The notes: generated from the letters alone by a model not told the origin. Counted from the stretch's first letter, positions 9,287 to 17,899 are shown. The stretch: 64,000 nucleotides of DNA from Amycolatopsis sp. 195334CR (GCF_017309385.1 NZ_JAFJMJ010000001.1:496001-560000), one strand, 5' to 3'. A program made the numbers and translations.

Positions 9287-10075
9287 TCAGATGATCTTCT
9301 GGCCGACCAGGTACTCGGCGACCTTCGTGCCACCGTCGCCGTCGTCCTCGACGCGCTCACCCGCGGTGCGCGGGGGCTTCGGCGCGGCTTCCACCACGGC
9401 GGACCAGGCGTTGCCGAGGCCGACCTCGCCCGCGTCGACGCCGAGGTCGGCGACGGTGAGCGTCTCCACCGGCTTCTTCTTCGCGGCCATGATGCCCTTG
9501 AAGGACGGGTACCGCGGCTCGTTGATCTTCTCGGTGACGCTGACCAGCGCCGGCAGGCTCGCCTCGAGGTGGGTCAGGCCCTCGTCCGCGGTCTCGCGGT
9601 CGACCTTCACCGAGGTGCCCTCGACGGTCAGCTGGCGGGCGTGGGTGAGCTGCGGCAGGCCGAGCAGCTCGGCCACGATCGCGGGTACCGCACCGCCGCG
9701 GCCGTCGGAGGCCTCGTTGCCGGCGATCACCAGATCGACGTTCTCCACCTTGCGCACCGCGGCGGCGATCACCTTCGCGGTGGCGAGCAGGTCGGAGCCG
9801 TGCAGCGCCGGGTCGGAGACGTGGATGGCCTTGTCGGCACCCATCGAGAGCGCCTTGCGGATCGCGTCGGTGGCGCGGTCCGGGCCGACCGCGAGCACGG
9901 TCACCTCGCCCTCGCCGGCTTCCTTGATCTTCAGCGCTTCCTCGACCGCACGCTCGTTGATCTCGTCGAGCACCGCGTCGGCGGACTCGCGGTCAAGGGT
10001 GTGGTCGGACTCGCTGAGCTTGCGCTCGGAGTAGGTGTCGGGCACCTGCTTGACCAGGACAACGATGTTCGTCAT
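9287..10075 (-). CDS. etfB: Electron transfer flavoprotein, beta subunit
   Basis: AMP-binding subunit of ETF, 262 residues. It begins MTNIVVLVKQVPDT, the standard family N-terminus, preceded by a GAAGGA ribosome site; the frame extends 37 codons further upstream but that part is low-complexity shadow. The signature VIAGNEASDGRGGAVPAIVAE is present. It is first in an operon with etfA. A symmetric GGGAC...GTCCC palindrome lies about 130 bases upstream. Confidence 0.96.
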   Translation of the reverse strand: MTNIVVLVKQVPDTYSERKLSESDHTLDRESADAVLDEINERAVEEALKIKEAGEGEVTVLAVGPDRATDAIRKALSMGADKAIHVSDPALHGSDLLATAKVIAAAVRKVENVDLVIAGNEASDGRGGAVPAIVAELLGLPQLTHARQLTVEGTSVKVDRETADEGLTHLEASLPALVSVTEKINEPRYPSFKGIMAAKKKPVETLTVADLGVDAGEVGLGNAWSAVVEAAPKPPRTAGERVEDDGDGGTKVAEYLVGQKII

Positions 10076-10207
10076 GGGTCCTTCACGACCTCCCGTTACT
10101 TCGGGCGCCTCAGCGCGCCCGCAGGGCTGTACTCGCCGGTAGTTAAGCGCAGACCGGGGTGCGCCCGCGCGCTGAGGTGACCGCATTCACCTGGATGAGC
10201 CAAAAAT

Positions 10208-10223
10208 CGGGACGATCGTCCCG
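10208..10223. promoter_or_regulatory. Perfect 16-bp palindrome in etfB/degV divergent region
   Basis: CGGGACGATCGTCCCG is perfectly self-complementary. It has the GGGAC-N4-GTC spacing of the DosR/DevR box consensus (TTSGGGACTWWAGTCSSSAA), though its centre is GATC rather than TWWA. It lies in the 244-base region between etfB and the DegV gene. It is a candidate operator; the rest of the region shows no gene. Confidence 0.45.
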
Positions 10224-10319
10224 TTACTTCCCGGCCGACTGCGTACGGTGTGTGTTCCATCCCATCCAGTGGCATCGGGGCTACACCATTTGGACGCAAC
10301 GGGGTTAGCCTGCCTGACT

Positions 10320-11165
10320 GTGGTGAACCACGTAGCCGTGATGACCGACTCGACCGCCTGCCTGCCGGAGCAGCTGGCCGAGCAGTGGGACATCGGCATC
10401 GCACAGGTCCAGCTGCACGTCGGGGATCGGCTCGACGACGAGCAGCGCTTCGCGCGCGCCGACCTGCTCGCCGCGATGCGGGCGGGGCAGGAGGTGTCCA
10501 CCTCGCCGCCCGATCCGGGTGCCTTCTTCTGGGCTTACCAGGACGCGATGAGCCGCGGGGCCACCGCGATCGTCAGCATCCACATCTCCGGGCGCATGTC
10601 CGCCACGGTGGAGGCGGCCAGGGAGGCCGCGCAGCAGGTGCAGATCCCGGTGCACGTGCTCGACAGCGGGACCACCGGGATGAGCCTCGGCTTCGCCGCG
10701 CTCTCGGCGGCACGGGCCGCCGCGGCGGGCGCGCACCCGCGCCGGGTGATCGAGGCCGCCGAGTACCGGTTCCGCACCAGCAAGGAACTGCTGTACGTGG
10801 ACACGCTGGAGTACCTCAAGCGCAGCGGGCGGATCGGGTCGGCGCAGGCGATGGTCGGCAGCGCGCTGGCGCTCAAACCGCTGCTGACCGTGCGCGAGGG
10901 CGAGGTCGCGCCGCTGTCCAGGGTGCCCGGCCGCCGCCGCGCGCTGAACAAGCTGGTCGACCTCGCCACCCGGGAGGCGCGCGGGAAGCCGGTGGACGTG
11001 GCACTGGTCCGCTTCGGCGACGACGAGCGCGTGCTGGAACTGGCCGAGCAGCTGCGCCGGCGGATGCCGGAGGTGCGCGAGACCATGACGCTCGAAGCCA
11101 GCACGATCATCGGCGCGCACGTCGGGCCGGGCGCGCTGGGCATCACCGTTTCCCCGGCCGGGTGA
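10320..11165 (+). CDS. DegV-family fatty-acid-binding protein
   Basis: DegV proteins bind a fatty acid, and in Gram-positive bacteria FakB members present it to the kinase FakA. With the GTG start at 10320 the product is 281 residues, the family norm. It opens with VAVMTDSTACLP, carries the lipid-contact segment ISGRMSATVEAAREAA, and has the conserved DTLEYLKRSGRIG and FGDDERVLELAEQL. Adjacent in-frame start codons (10320, 10323) cannot be separated. No FakA partner is visible nearby. Confidence 0.88.
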   Translation: MVNHVAVMTDSTACLPEQLAEQWDIGIAQVQLHVGDRLDDEQRFARADLLAAMRAGQEVSTSPPDPGAFFWAYQDAMSRGATAIVSIHISGRMSATVEAAREAAQQVQIPVHVLDSGTTGMSLGFAALSAARAAAAGAHPRRVIEAAEYRFRTSKELLYVDTLEYLKRSGRIGSAQAMVGSALALKPLLTVREGEVAPLSRVPGRRRALNKLVDLATREARGKPVDVALVRFGDDERVLELAEQLRRRMPEVRETMTLEASTIIGAHVGPGALGITVSPAG

Positions 11166-11180
11166 CGGGGTACCTCCCGG

Positions 11181-11202
11181 GAACCGCGTGGACCCGCGGT
11201 TC
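11181..11202. terminator. Hairpin terminator after degV
   Basis: Eight-base stem GAACCGCG/CGCGGTTC with a 6-base loop, followed by GTTGTT. It begins 15 bases after the DegV stop codon. Confidence 0.6.
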
Positions 11203-11250
11203 GTTGTTCTGATGAACCGGACAAACCGCCACGCGCAGGAGAGGACCGAG

Positions 11251-11409
11251 ATGGCATCGCTGTTCCAGAAGATCACGCGGTTCGCCAGGAGCCCGCAGGG
11301 CAGGCGGACGATCGCGCAGGTCAAGCAGTACGCCAATGATCCCCGCAAGCGCCAGCAGGCCAAGGACGCGCTCGGCAAGCTGCGCGGCAAGGGCAAACCG
11401 CGTTACTGA
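11251..11409 (+). CDS. Small basic conserved actinobacterial protein (52 aa)
   Basis: A 52-residue, strongly basic protein starting MASLFQKITRFARSPQGRR and ending in Lys/Arg-rich residues (LGKLRGKGKPRY). A good ribosome site (AGGAGAGG) lies upstream, and I start at this ATG rather than an upstream in-frame one. The pattern of an amphipathic helix with QGRRTIAQVKQYANDPRKR recurs in small unnamed proteins of actinomycetes that I recognise but cannot assign a function. A nucleic-acid or membrane-surface role is plausible from charge only. Confidence 0.7.
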   Translation: MASLFQKITRFARSPQGRRTIAQVKQYANDPRKRQQAKDALGKLRGKGKPRY

Positions 11410-11417
11410 GTCTTTGG

Positions 11418-11434
11418 CCCCGCCTCCGGCGGGG
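11418..11434. terminator. Hairpin between convergent genes
   Basis: CCCCGCC/GGCGGGG stem with a 3-base loop, lying between the ends of the 52-aa gene and the leftward membrane-protein gene; likely bidirectional. Confidence 0.55.
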
Positions 11435-11450
11435 CGGGCGAGGTCGCGCC

Positions 11451-11882
11451 CTACTGGGCTGAAGCTGCCACCGGGGCGCGTCGCTTGCCCGGTAACAGCA
11501 ACACGGCCAGGGCGGCTAGCGTGCCCGCGACCAGGCCGACCGCGTTGAGCACCTGGTCCACCGGCTCCAGCACGTGCAGGTGGACCAGGTGGTACGTGGT
11601 GTGCGGCACGCTCAACACGAGCCACGCCGCCCCCGCCAGGCGCGCGGCGCTGGTGGTCTTCATGCCCAGCGCGCCCGCGGCGATCACGCCCAGCGCCAGG
11701 AACATCGCCCCCACGTCGCGGATCAGGTGCTCGTTGAACGGCCCGTCGGCCGAGACCCAGCCGCTGCGGAAGCCGGGGAAGTCCAGGTAGAAGGAGTCCG
11801 GGAGGAAGCACGCCCAGACCCCGGTGACGAATCCGACCAGTGCGAACAGCGCCAGCGTGGCGCGGGTGAATGTCGACTGCAT
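11451..11882 (-). CDS. Small four-helix membrane protein
   Basis: A 143-residue protein with four predicted membrane segments (TLALFALVGFVTGVWACF; LIRDVGAMFLALGVIAAGAL; ARLAGAAWLVLSVPHTTYHL; NAVGLVAGTLAALAVLLLP). The His-containing third helix and overall layout resemble small uncharacterised DUF-type membrane proteins. It is divergent from the MGLP-type methyltransferase gene, 45 bases away. Function unknown. Confidence 0.75.
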   Translation of the reverse strand: MQSTFTRATLALFALVGFVTGVWACFLPDSFYLDFPGFRSGWVSADGPFNEHLIRDVGAMFLALGVIAAGALGMKTTSAARLAGAAWLVLSVPHTTYHLVHLHVLEPVDQVLNAVGLVAGTLAALAVLLLPGKRRAPVAASAQ

Positions 11883-11927
11883 GACCTTTGGACTGGGTAG
11901 CCCCGCCGAATGTGACAGGGTGATCCG

Positions 11928-12692
11928 GTGACCACCCCCGCCGAGGCCCTGCACCTCACCGGAGAACGCACCGTGCCGGACGTTCCCGAGGAGAACTACT
12001 GGTTCAGGCGCCACGAGGCCGCCTACGCCGCCCTGCTCCCCTACTGCGCGGGCGCGACCGTGCTCGAAGCGGGCTGTGGCGAAGGTTACGGCGCCGGCCT
12101 GATCGCCACCTCCGCGCCGCGGGTGCTCGCGCTGGACTACGACGAGCCGACCACCGCGCACGTGGCCCGCCGCTACCCGGCGCTGGAGGTGATCCGCGGC
12201 AACCTCGCCTGCCTCCCGCTCCGTTCGTCCACTGTGGACGTCGTGGCGAACTTCCAGGTGATCGAGCACCTCTGGGACCAGGGCGGGTTCCTCGCCGAAT
12301 GCCTGCGCGTGCTGCGGCCGGGCGGGCGGCTGCTGGTGACCACGCCGAACCGGCTCACCTTCACCCCGGACAGCGACGTGCCGCTGAATCCCTACCACAC
12401 CAGGGAACTCGCGCCCGCCGAACTGGACGAGCTGCTGCGCGACGCCGGGTTCGAGGTGGAACTGCTGCACGGGCTGCACCACGGCCCGGCCGTGCGCGCG
12501 CTCGACGAGCGCTACGGCGGTTCGATCATCCAGGCGCAGCTGGACGTGGTGATGGGCTCGCTCCCGGGTCAGGCGGTGTGGCCGCCCGAACTGCTCGCCG
12601 ACGTCGATTCCATCCGCACCGGGGATTTCGTGGTGCACGGGGACGACCTCGCGGCGAGCCTGGACCTGGTGGCCGTGGCGGTGCGGCCGTGA
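11928..12692 (+). CDS. SAM-dependent methyltransferase (Rv3030-like)
   Basis: Class I methyltransferase of 254 residues, with motif I VLEAGCGEGYG (about 46-56) and post-motif segments ALDYDEP, NFQVIEHLWDQGGFL and RVLRPGGRLLVTTPN. Its next-door GH57 branching enzyme and the downstream glycosyltransferase reproduce Rv3030-Rv3031-Rv3032, the set implicated in 6-O-methylglucosyl lipopolysaccharide (MGLP) synthesis in mycobacteria. It would then methylate glucose residues of the polymer. It overlaps the next gene by GTGA. The assignment rests on family and context. Confidence 0.85.
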   Translation: MTTPAEALHLTGERTVPDVPEENYWFRRHEAAYAALLPYCAGATVLEAGCGEGYGAGLIATSAPRVLALDYDEPTTAHVARRYPALEVIRGNLACLPLRSSTVDVVANFQVIEHLWDQGGFLAECLRVLRPGGRLLVTTPNRLTFTPDSDVPLNPYHTRELAPAELDELLRDAGFEVELLHGLHHGPAVRALDERYGGSIIQAQLDVVMGSLPGQAVWPPELLADVDSIRTGDFVVHGDDLAASLDLVAVAVRP

Positions 12693-14149
12693 ACGAGCAC
12701 GAGGGCACCTTCTGCCTGGTGCTGCACAGCCACCTGCCGTGGCTGGCGCACCACGGGTCCTGGCCGGTCGGCGAGGAGTGGCTGTACCAGGCCTGGGCGC
12801 ACTCCTACTTCCCGGTGGTCGACCTGCTGCGCCGCTTCGCCGACGAGGGCAAGCGCGACGTGCTCACCCTGGGCGTCACCCCGGTGCTGGCCGCGCAGCT
12901 CGACGACCCGTACTGCCTGCGGGCCTTCCACCACTGGCTCGGGGACTGGCAGCTGCGCGCGCGGCACGCGTCCACGCTGTGGTCGGGCGACCCGCTGCTC
13001 CGCTCGCTGGCCGCGGCCGAGCACCGCGCCGCCGATCGCGCGAGCGAGGAACTGGAAACCCGGTGGCGGCACGGGTTCTCGCCGGTGCTCCGGTCCCTTG
13101 TGGACGCCGGAACGATCGAACTGCTCGGCGGCCCGGCCACCCACCCGTTCCAGCCGCTGCTCGACCCGCGGGTGCGGGCCTTCGCGTTGCGCACCGGGCT
13201 CGCCGACACGCGGCTGCGCATCGGGCACCGCCCGGCCGGGATCTGGGCGCCGGAATGCGGGTACGCGCCGGGCATGGAGGCCGACTACGCGGCCGCGGGC
13301 GTCCAGCGGTTCCTCGTCGACGGGCCGTCCCTGCGCGGCGACACGTCGGCGGCACGCACCGTCGGCTCGTCGGACGTGGTCGCCTTCGGCCGCGATCTCG
13401 AGGTGACGTACCGGGTTTGGTCGCCGAAGGCCGGTTACCCCGGGCACGGTTCGTACCGGGACTTCCACACCTGGGACCACAACGTGGGGCTCAAGCCGTC
13501 GCGGGTCACCGGCAAGCAGGTCGAGCCCGTGGCCAAGGCGCCCTACGACCCGGCCCTCGCCGCGGACACGCTTCGCTTGCACGTCAAGGACTTCGTGGAC
13601 ACCGTGGTGACGCGGCTGCGTTCGCTGCGCGAGCAGCACGGCCGCGAGTCGCTGGTGGTCGCGGCCTACGACACCGAGCTCTTCGGACACTGGTGGCACG
13701 AGGGCCCGGCGTGGCTGGAGGCCGTGCTGCGGGCGCTGCCGGAAGCGGGCGTGCGGGTGACCACGCTGCAGGGCGCGCTGAACGCCGGGCACCTGGGCGC
13801 GCCGGTGGAACTTCCCGCGTCCTCGTGGGGTTCGGGCAAGGACTGGCGGGTGTGGGACGGCGAGCAGGTCGCCGACATGGTCACCGCGAACACCGAGCTG
13901 CAGCGCCGGTTGCTCGCGCTGCCCGCGCCGGCACCGGGGTACCGCGACCCGGTGCGCGACCAGCTGGTGACCGAGGCCCTGCTGGCGCTGTCCAGCGACT
14001 GGGCGTTCATGGTCACCAAGGACTCCGCCGCCGACTACGCTCGGCGGCGGGCGCGGGTGCACACCGAGCGTTTCGACGCGCTGGCCGGTGGGCGCGCGCT
14101 GTCCGCTTCGGACCGGCCGTTCGGGCACCTGGATGCCCGCGATCTGTGA
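12689..14149 (+). CDS. GH57 1,4-alpha-glucan branching enzyme (Rv3031-like)
   Basis: Glycoside hydrolase family 57 protein, 486 residues. The N-terminal HSHLPW is at residues 13-18, the nucleophile Glu (WAPECGY) is at about 189 and the acid/base Asp (AAYDTELFGHWW) at about 328. DUF1957-type C-terminal helices (VRDQLVTEALLALSSDWAFM) mark the branching subfamily. Translation is coupled to the methyltransferase by a GTGA overlap. In mycobacteria the equivalent gene adds alpha-1,6 branches during MGLP or glycogen synthesis. The long upstream open frame is shadow of the methyltransferase gene. Confidence 0.92.
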   Translation: MNEHEGTFCLVLHSHLPWLAHHGSWPVGEEWLYQAWAHSYFPVVDLLRRFADEGKRDVLTLGVTPVLAAQLDDPYCLRAFHHWLGDWQLRARHASTLWSGDPLLRSLAAAEHRAADRASEELETRWRHGFSPVLRSLVDAGTIELLGGPATHPFQPLLDPRVRAFALRTGLADTRLRIGHRPAGIWAPECGYAPGMEADYAAAGVQRFLVDGPSLRGDTSAARTVGSSDVVAFGRDLEVTYRVWSPKAGYPGHGSYRDFHTWDHNVGLKPSRVTGKQVEPVAKAPYDPALAADTLRLHVKDFVDTVVTRLRSLREQHGRESLVVAAYDTELFGHWWHEGPAWLEAVLRALPEAGVRVTTLQGALNAGHLGAPVELPASSWGSGKDWRVWDGEQVADMVTANTELQRRLLALPAPAPGYRDPVRDQLVTEALLALSSDWAFMVTKDSAADYARRRARVHTERFDALAGGRALSASDRPFGHLDARDL

Positions 14150-14159
14150 TGGGGTTCTG

Positions 14160-14645
14160 ATGGGCATCAAGGACATTCCGGTGGACACCCTCGACGGCGA
14201 GCCGACCACGCTCGGCGCGCTCGGCGAGAAGGTGCTGCTGGTGGTGAACGTGGCGTCGAAGTGCGGGCTGACGCCGCAGTACACCGGACTGGAGAAGTTG
14301 CAGGAGCGCTTCGGCGCGCGGGGTTTCGCGGTGGCCGGGTTCCCGTGCAACCAGTTCGCCGGGCAGGAGCCGGGCAGCGCCGAGGAGATCCGGACCTTCT
14401 GCTCCACCACCTACGGCGTGACCTTCCCGCTGTTCTCGAAGATCGAGGTGAACGGCGGGGGTCAGCACCCGCTGTACGCGTCGCTGACCTCGGTGGCCGA
14501 CGCCGACGGTGAAGCGGGCGACGTGCAGTGGAACTTCGAGAAGTTCCTGGTCGGCGTGGACGGCACGGTGCTGGCGCGGTTCCGCCCGCGCACCGACCCG
14601 GAGGACGAGGCCGTGGTCAAGGCCATCGAGGCCGCGCTGCCCTGA
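14160..14645 (+). CDS. Glutathione-peroxidase-family thiol peroxidase
   Basis: Cys-type peroxidase of 161 residues that reduces H2O2 or lipid hydroperoxides, in actinomycetes probably with thioredoxin or mycothiol-linked donors rather than glutathione. The peroxidatic cysteine is in NVASKCGLT, encoded by TGC and not a selenocysteine codon. FPCNQFAGQEPG and the WNFEKFLV block are canonical. It starts 10 bases after the GH57 stop and may be read through from it. A strong hairpin follows. Confidence 0.93.
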   Translation: MGIKDIPVDTLDGEPTTLGALGEKVLLVVNVASKCGLTPQYTGLEKLQERFGARGFAVAGFPCNQFAGQEPGSAEEIRTFCSTTYGVTFPLFSKIEVNGGGQHPLYASLTSVADADGEAGDVQWNFEKFLVGVDGTVLARFRPRTDPEDEAVVKAIEAALP

Positions 14646-14727
14646 GCGTGGGGGCCGGGGGTGCCGTGCGGCGAGCACTCCGCGCGGAACCCCCGGCCAC
14701 ACCCACTCGGATTGGCTTGGTGGGCCG

Positions 14728-14766
14728 GGAGGGGCCGGCGGCTGTGCACGCCGGGCCGGCCCCTCC
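14728..14766. terminator. Terminator between convergent genes
   Basis: Twelve-base perfect stem GGAGGGGCCGGC/GCCGGCCCCTCC with a 15-base loop, lying between the convergent peroxidase and nitroreductase genes. Confidence 0.65.
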
Positions 14767-14777
14767 GCGGCCCTTGG

Positions 14778-15677
14778 TCACACGGCGACCGCGGCGAAGT
14801 TCTGCACCACCTCGTCGAGCGGTCGCCGTGTGGTGGCCGGAAGCGGTTCGGCGTTCAGCCGGGCCCAGCCCACGCGGCACACCACCTGCGGGTGCGCCCC
14901 GTCCAGTAGTTCCTTCGCCAGGATCGGCCGCACGTCGATGAGCCCGAGCGGGTCGGTCAGCGCGCAGCTCGCCAGGCCGAGCCCGGTGGCCGACAGCAGG
15001 ACCTCGCTCAGCGCCTCCCCCGCGCGCAGGCGCGCCAGGCGGTCGTCGGCCTGGGTGCCGAGCACCAGCAGCACCGATTCGTGGTCGTAGTCCGGCACGC
15101 TCGGCGGCCAGTGCCCGCGCCAGGCGGCGAGTTCGAGCAGCACGGCCGGTCCCAGCAGCTGGTAGCGGGCGCATTCGGCGAGCGCCCGCACCAGCTGTGG
15201 CCGCGCCCTGCGGTCCGTGGCGGCGCGCACCTGCACACCGGTCGTCTCGGCGCGGTCGATCATCAGGGACAGGTGCGACTCCGGTGGTTGCCGCTTCTCG
15301 TAGCGGCGCCGGTCGGACCGCCGCCGCGGGATGGCCGCGGCCAGCGCGACCTCGTCGAAACCCGGCTCACCGCGGTACAGCTCGATCGCGGCCAGGTGCT
15401 CCGGTTCGGCCGGGTCCGGCAGCCGGTAGACCCGGGTGCGCCAGCCCTGCACGGCGAACCCGATCCGCAGGTGGTGCAGCGCGGCCCCGCAGGCGAGCAG
15501 CAGGTCCGTCCCGCGTGGATCGGTGTCGGCCACCTGGCGGTCGCGGCCGGCGTAGAGGTTCACCGTCCGCCCGCCGAGGCGCCACCGCCACGGCTGCGAG
15601 TTGTGCACCGAGGGCGCGCGCACGGCCAGCTCGATCGCGGTTCGCACGGTCCGCTCGTCGGGGTAGCCGGGGTCCAT
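14778..15677 (-). CDS. Acg-type FMN nitroreductase-fold protein
   Basis: A 299-residue member of the Acg (Rv2032/Rv3131) group of nitroreductase-fold proteins. Visible are AVRAPSVHNSQPWRW near the N-terminus, a central basic segment PRRRSDRRRYE, and the C-terminal flavin-fold half ending RRPLDEVVQ. In mycobacteria these genes are controlled by DosR/DevR. Here the gene follows a DevS-like kinase on the same strand, and a DevR-box-like sequence starts 66 bases upstream of its ATG. Enzymatic activity is uncertain, since Acg proteins may sequester FMN rather than catalyse reduction. Confidence 0.85.
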   Translation of the reverse strand: MDPGYPDERTVRTAIELAVRAPSVHNSQPWRWRLGGRTVNLYAGRDRQVADTDPRGTDLLLACGAALHHLRIGFAVQGWRTRVYRLPDPAEPEHLAAIELYRGEPGFDEVALAAAIPRRRSDRRRYEKRQPPESHLSLMIDRAETTGVQVRAATDRRARPQLVRALAECARYQLLGPAVLLELAAWRGHWPPSVPDYDHESVLLVLGTQADDRLARLRAGEALSEVLLSATGLGLASCALTDPLGLIDVRPILAKELLDGAHPQVVCRVGWARLNAEPLPATTRRPLDEVVQNFAAVAV

Positions 15678-15742
15678 CACGCGCCTCCTCCACCGGGAAG
15701 GGTTCGCCAACGACCATCGCACGGCCGGTGCCCGGGGACGCA

Positions 15743-15778
15743 GGGCCGAAAGTCCCCGGAAGGCAGGGACTTCCGGGG
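15743..15778. promoter_or_regulatory. DevR-box-like site overlapping devS-side hairpin
   Basis: GGGCCGAAAGTCCCC at 15743-15757 reads GGGGACTTTCGGCCC on the coding strand of the nitroreductase, 66 bases upstream of its start. The same 12-base core recurs 67 bases upstream of the PNPOx-devR operon. Overlapping it, CCCCGGAAG/CTTCCGGGG (15754-15762 and 15770-15778) forms a hairpin just after the kinase stop, a likely terminator. Confidence 0.6.
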
Positions 15779-15785
15779 GTACCGG

Positions 15786-16805
15786 TCAGGGCAGCGGCAC
15801 CGACCAGAGCAGCCGGGTGCCCCCTTCGGGCGAAGCCTGCACGTGCAGCGTGCCACCGGCGTCCGCGGCCCGGGCCGCCAGCGCCGCGAGTCCACTGTGG
15901 ACTGAGTCGGGTGAGATGCCGGTGCCGTCGTCGGTGACGCCGATGCTCAGTTCGTTCTCCACCGCCACCGCCACGGTCACCGACCGCGCCATGGCGTGCC
16001 GCACGGTGTTGCCCACCGCCTCGCGCACCACCGCTTCGGCGTGCACCGCCAGTTCGGGCGGGAGCACGCTGAGCGGACCGGACATCCGCACGATCGCCCG
16101 GACCCCGGAGTGCTCGGTCAGCTCGTCGATCACCTGCTGGAGCCGCCGCCGCAACCAGGTCGCCCCGGCCGGGTCGCCGTGCAGGTCGAAGATGGTGTTG
16201 CGGATCTCGCGGACCACCTCCTGCAGGTCCTCCACGCTTTCGGTCAGCCGCCGCCGGAGTTCCGGCGATTCCGCGGACCGGCCGAGTCCCTGCAACGAAA
16301 GGCCCACCGCGAACAGCCGCTGGATCACGTGGTCGTGCAGTTCGCGGGCGATCCGGTCGCGCTCGTTGAGCAGGTCCAGCTCGTGCCCGTGCACGTGCTC
16401 GCGGGCGGTCCGCACGGCCAGCGCGGCCTGCTCGGCGAAGCCGGTCGCCAACGGCACCCGGTCCGCGGTGAACACCGGCTTCCCCTTGTCCCGCAAGGCG
16501 ATCAGCACACCGAGCGGCTCGTCCGCACTGGACAGCGGAACGGCCAGCGCCGCGCCGGACCGCTCGTCGAGCCCGGGCCCCGGGGTCACCGCGCGCCGGG
16601 CTTTCCCGGTGCGGAAGGCGGCTCCGCCGATCGTGCCGTCGAGCGGGAGGCGCAGGCCGTCGAACCCGGCCTCGTCCGCGCCGGCACAGGCGACCACCAC
16701 CAGTTCGGCGGTACCGTCGTCGGGCAGCGCCAGCAGCACGTGGTCGGCGCCGATCAGCTCCAGCGCGCGGACCACCACCAGTCGCAGGACCTCGCCTTCG
16801 GTCAC
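15786..16805 (-). CDS. DevS-like GAF sensor histidine kinase
   Basis: Two-component kinase of 339 residues with one N-terminal GAF domain (about 1-130), a HisKA_3 dimerisation domain with the phospho-His in ERDRIARELHDHVIQRLF (about 155), and a C-terminal HATPase_c. The ELHDHVIQRLFAVGLSLQG stretch is typical of DevS/DosT. Mycobacterial DevS carries two GAF domains, so this is a shortened form that may lack the heme GAF-A; whether it senses O2, NO or CO is open. It lies 51 bases downstream of the devR-like gene. Confidence 0.9.
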   Translation of the reverse strand: MTEGEVLRLVVVRALELIGADHVLLALPDDGTAELVVVACAGADEAGFDGLRLPLDGTIGGAAFRTGKARRAVTPGPGLDERSGAALAVPLSSADEPLGVLIALRDKGKPVFTADRVPLATGFAEQAALAVRTAREHVHGHELDLLNERDRIARELHDHVIQRLFAVGLSLQGLGRSAESPELRRRLTESVEDLQEVVREIRNTIFDLHGDPAGATWLRRRLQQVIDELTEHSGVRAIVRMSGPLSVLPPELAVHAEAVVREAVGNTVRHAMARSVTVAVAVENELSIGVTDDGTGISPDSVHSGLAALAARAADAGGTLHVQASPEGGTRLLWSVPLP

Positions 16806-16856
16806 GCGAACCAGATTCGCACCCGGTGCCGCCGAAAGACAGCGCCGGTCAGGGGA

Positions 16857-17495
16857 TCAGCGCCGCTGCCCGCGCAACCGGGTGGCCAGCACCGCGGCCT
16901 GCGTGCGCCGCTGCATGCCGAGTTTCGTGAGCAGCCGCGAAACATAGTTCTTCACGGTCTTCTCGGCCAGGTTCATCCGCGCGGCGATCTGGCGGTTGGT
17001 CAGCCCGTCGCTGATGAACCCGAGCAGTTCCCGTTCCCGATCGGACAACCCGGCCAGCGGGCCGTCGACCGCCACGTCCGCGCGCAGCTTGGCCATCAGC
17101 GCCGCGGCGGCGCGGTTGTCCAGCAGGGACAACCCGGAGCCGACGTCGTGCACCGCGGCGACCAGCCGCAGTCCGTCGATGTCCTTGATCACGTACCCAC
17201 CGGCACCGGCGAGGATCGCGTCCAGCATGGCCTGCTCGTCGGTGAACGAGGTGAGCATCAGGCAGTTCAGCCCGGGCAGGCGCGAACGCAGGTCGCGGCA
17301 CAGCTCCACGCCGTTGCCGTCGGGCAGGCGCACGTCGAGCACCGCGACGTCCGGGCGCAGCGCGGGGATCCTGGCCATCGCCTGCGCAGCCGTGCCCGCT
17401 TCGCCGACCACCTCCAGGTCCGGGTCCGCTTCGAGGAGGTGGGCCACCCCGCGCCGGACCACCTCGTGGTCGTCGACCAGGAAGACGCGGATCAT
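16857..17495 (-). CDS. devR: DevR/DosR-like NarL-family response regulator
   Basis: Response regulator of 212 residues. The receiver domain begins [21 protein letters not shown], has the phospho-acceptor Asp in [12 protein letters not shown] and a Thr/Ser switch in MLTSFTDEQ. The C-terminal LuxR-type HTH contains [18 protein letters not shown] and RRTQAAV, which closely match the DosR recognition region as I remember it. The ATG overlaps the stop of the PNPOx-fold gene (ATGA). The DevS-like kinase follows. Confidence 0.93.
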   Translation of the reverse strand: MIRVFLVDDHEVVRRGVAHLLEADPDLEVVGEAGTAAQAMARIPALRPDVAVLDVRLPDGNGVELCRDLRSRLPGLNCLMLTSFTDEQAMLDAILAGAGGYVIKDIDGLRLVAAVHDVGSGLSLLDNRAAAALMAKLRADVAVDGPLAGLSDRERELLGFISDGLTNRQIAARMNLAEKTVKNYVSRLLTKLGMQRRTQAAVLATRLRGQRR

Positions 17496-17899
17496 CGCCC
17501 GTTGCCGATCCGGGTGCCGGACGCGAGCTTCACGGTGATCTTGAGGAACCGGTCGGCGGCCGAGGTCGGCCACGGCGTGCGCGCGGCCGCCGAGAGCCTG
17601 GCCACTTCCGCGTCGTCGGAGATCTCGGTGGCGTGGCCGACCACGCTCACCGTCCAGCCCGCGGTCAGGTCGTCGGAGAGCCGATCGGCCTGGAAGGCCA
17701 CCACGGCGTTGCGCAGCGCCGCGGGCAGCTCGCTGTGCTCCGGGCTGCGGATGATCACCGCGCCCTCGCGCATCGTGTACGCGACCAGATCGATCGCCGG
17801 CATCGCGTGCTTGGTGTACACCACCCGCCCCACCCCGGCCCTTTCCAGCAGGCGCAGGCATTCGCCGTGGCTCAGCGACTCCGCGCGCGAACCGCCCAT
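17492..17899 (-). CDS. PNPOx-fold flavin/F420-type protein
   Basis: Pyridoxamine-5'-phosphate-oxidase-like split-barrel protein of 135 residues ([26 protein letters not shown], then [25 protein letters not shown]). Such proteins often appear in DosR regulons. A strong GGAGGT ribosome site precedes the chosen ATG. It is the first gene of a coupled PNPOx-devR-devS operon and has a DevR-box-like sequence 67 bases upstream. The cofactor (FMN, F420 or heme) is not decidable here. Confidence 0.85.
   Translation of the reverse strand: MGGSRAESLSHGECLRLLERAGVGRVVYTKHAMPAIDLVAYTMREGAVIIRSPEHSELPAALRNAVVAFQADRLSDDLTAGWTVSVVGHATEISDDAEVARLSAAARTPWPTSAADRFLKITVKLASGTRIGNGR

Noticed and set aside
14160..14645. 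Selenocysteine glutathione peroxidase
   Set aside because: The peroxidatic position is encoded by TGC, with no in-frame TGA.
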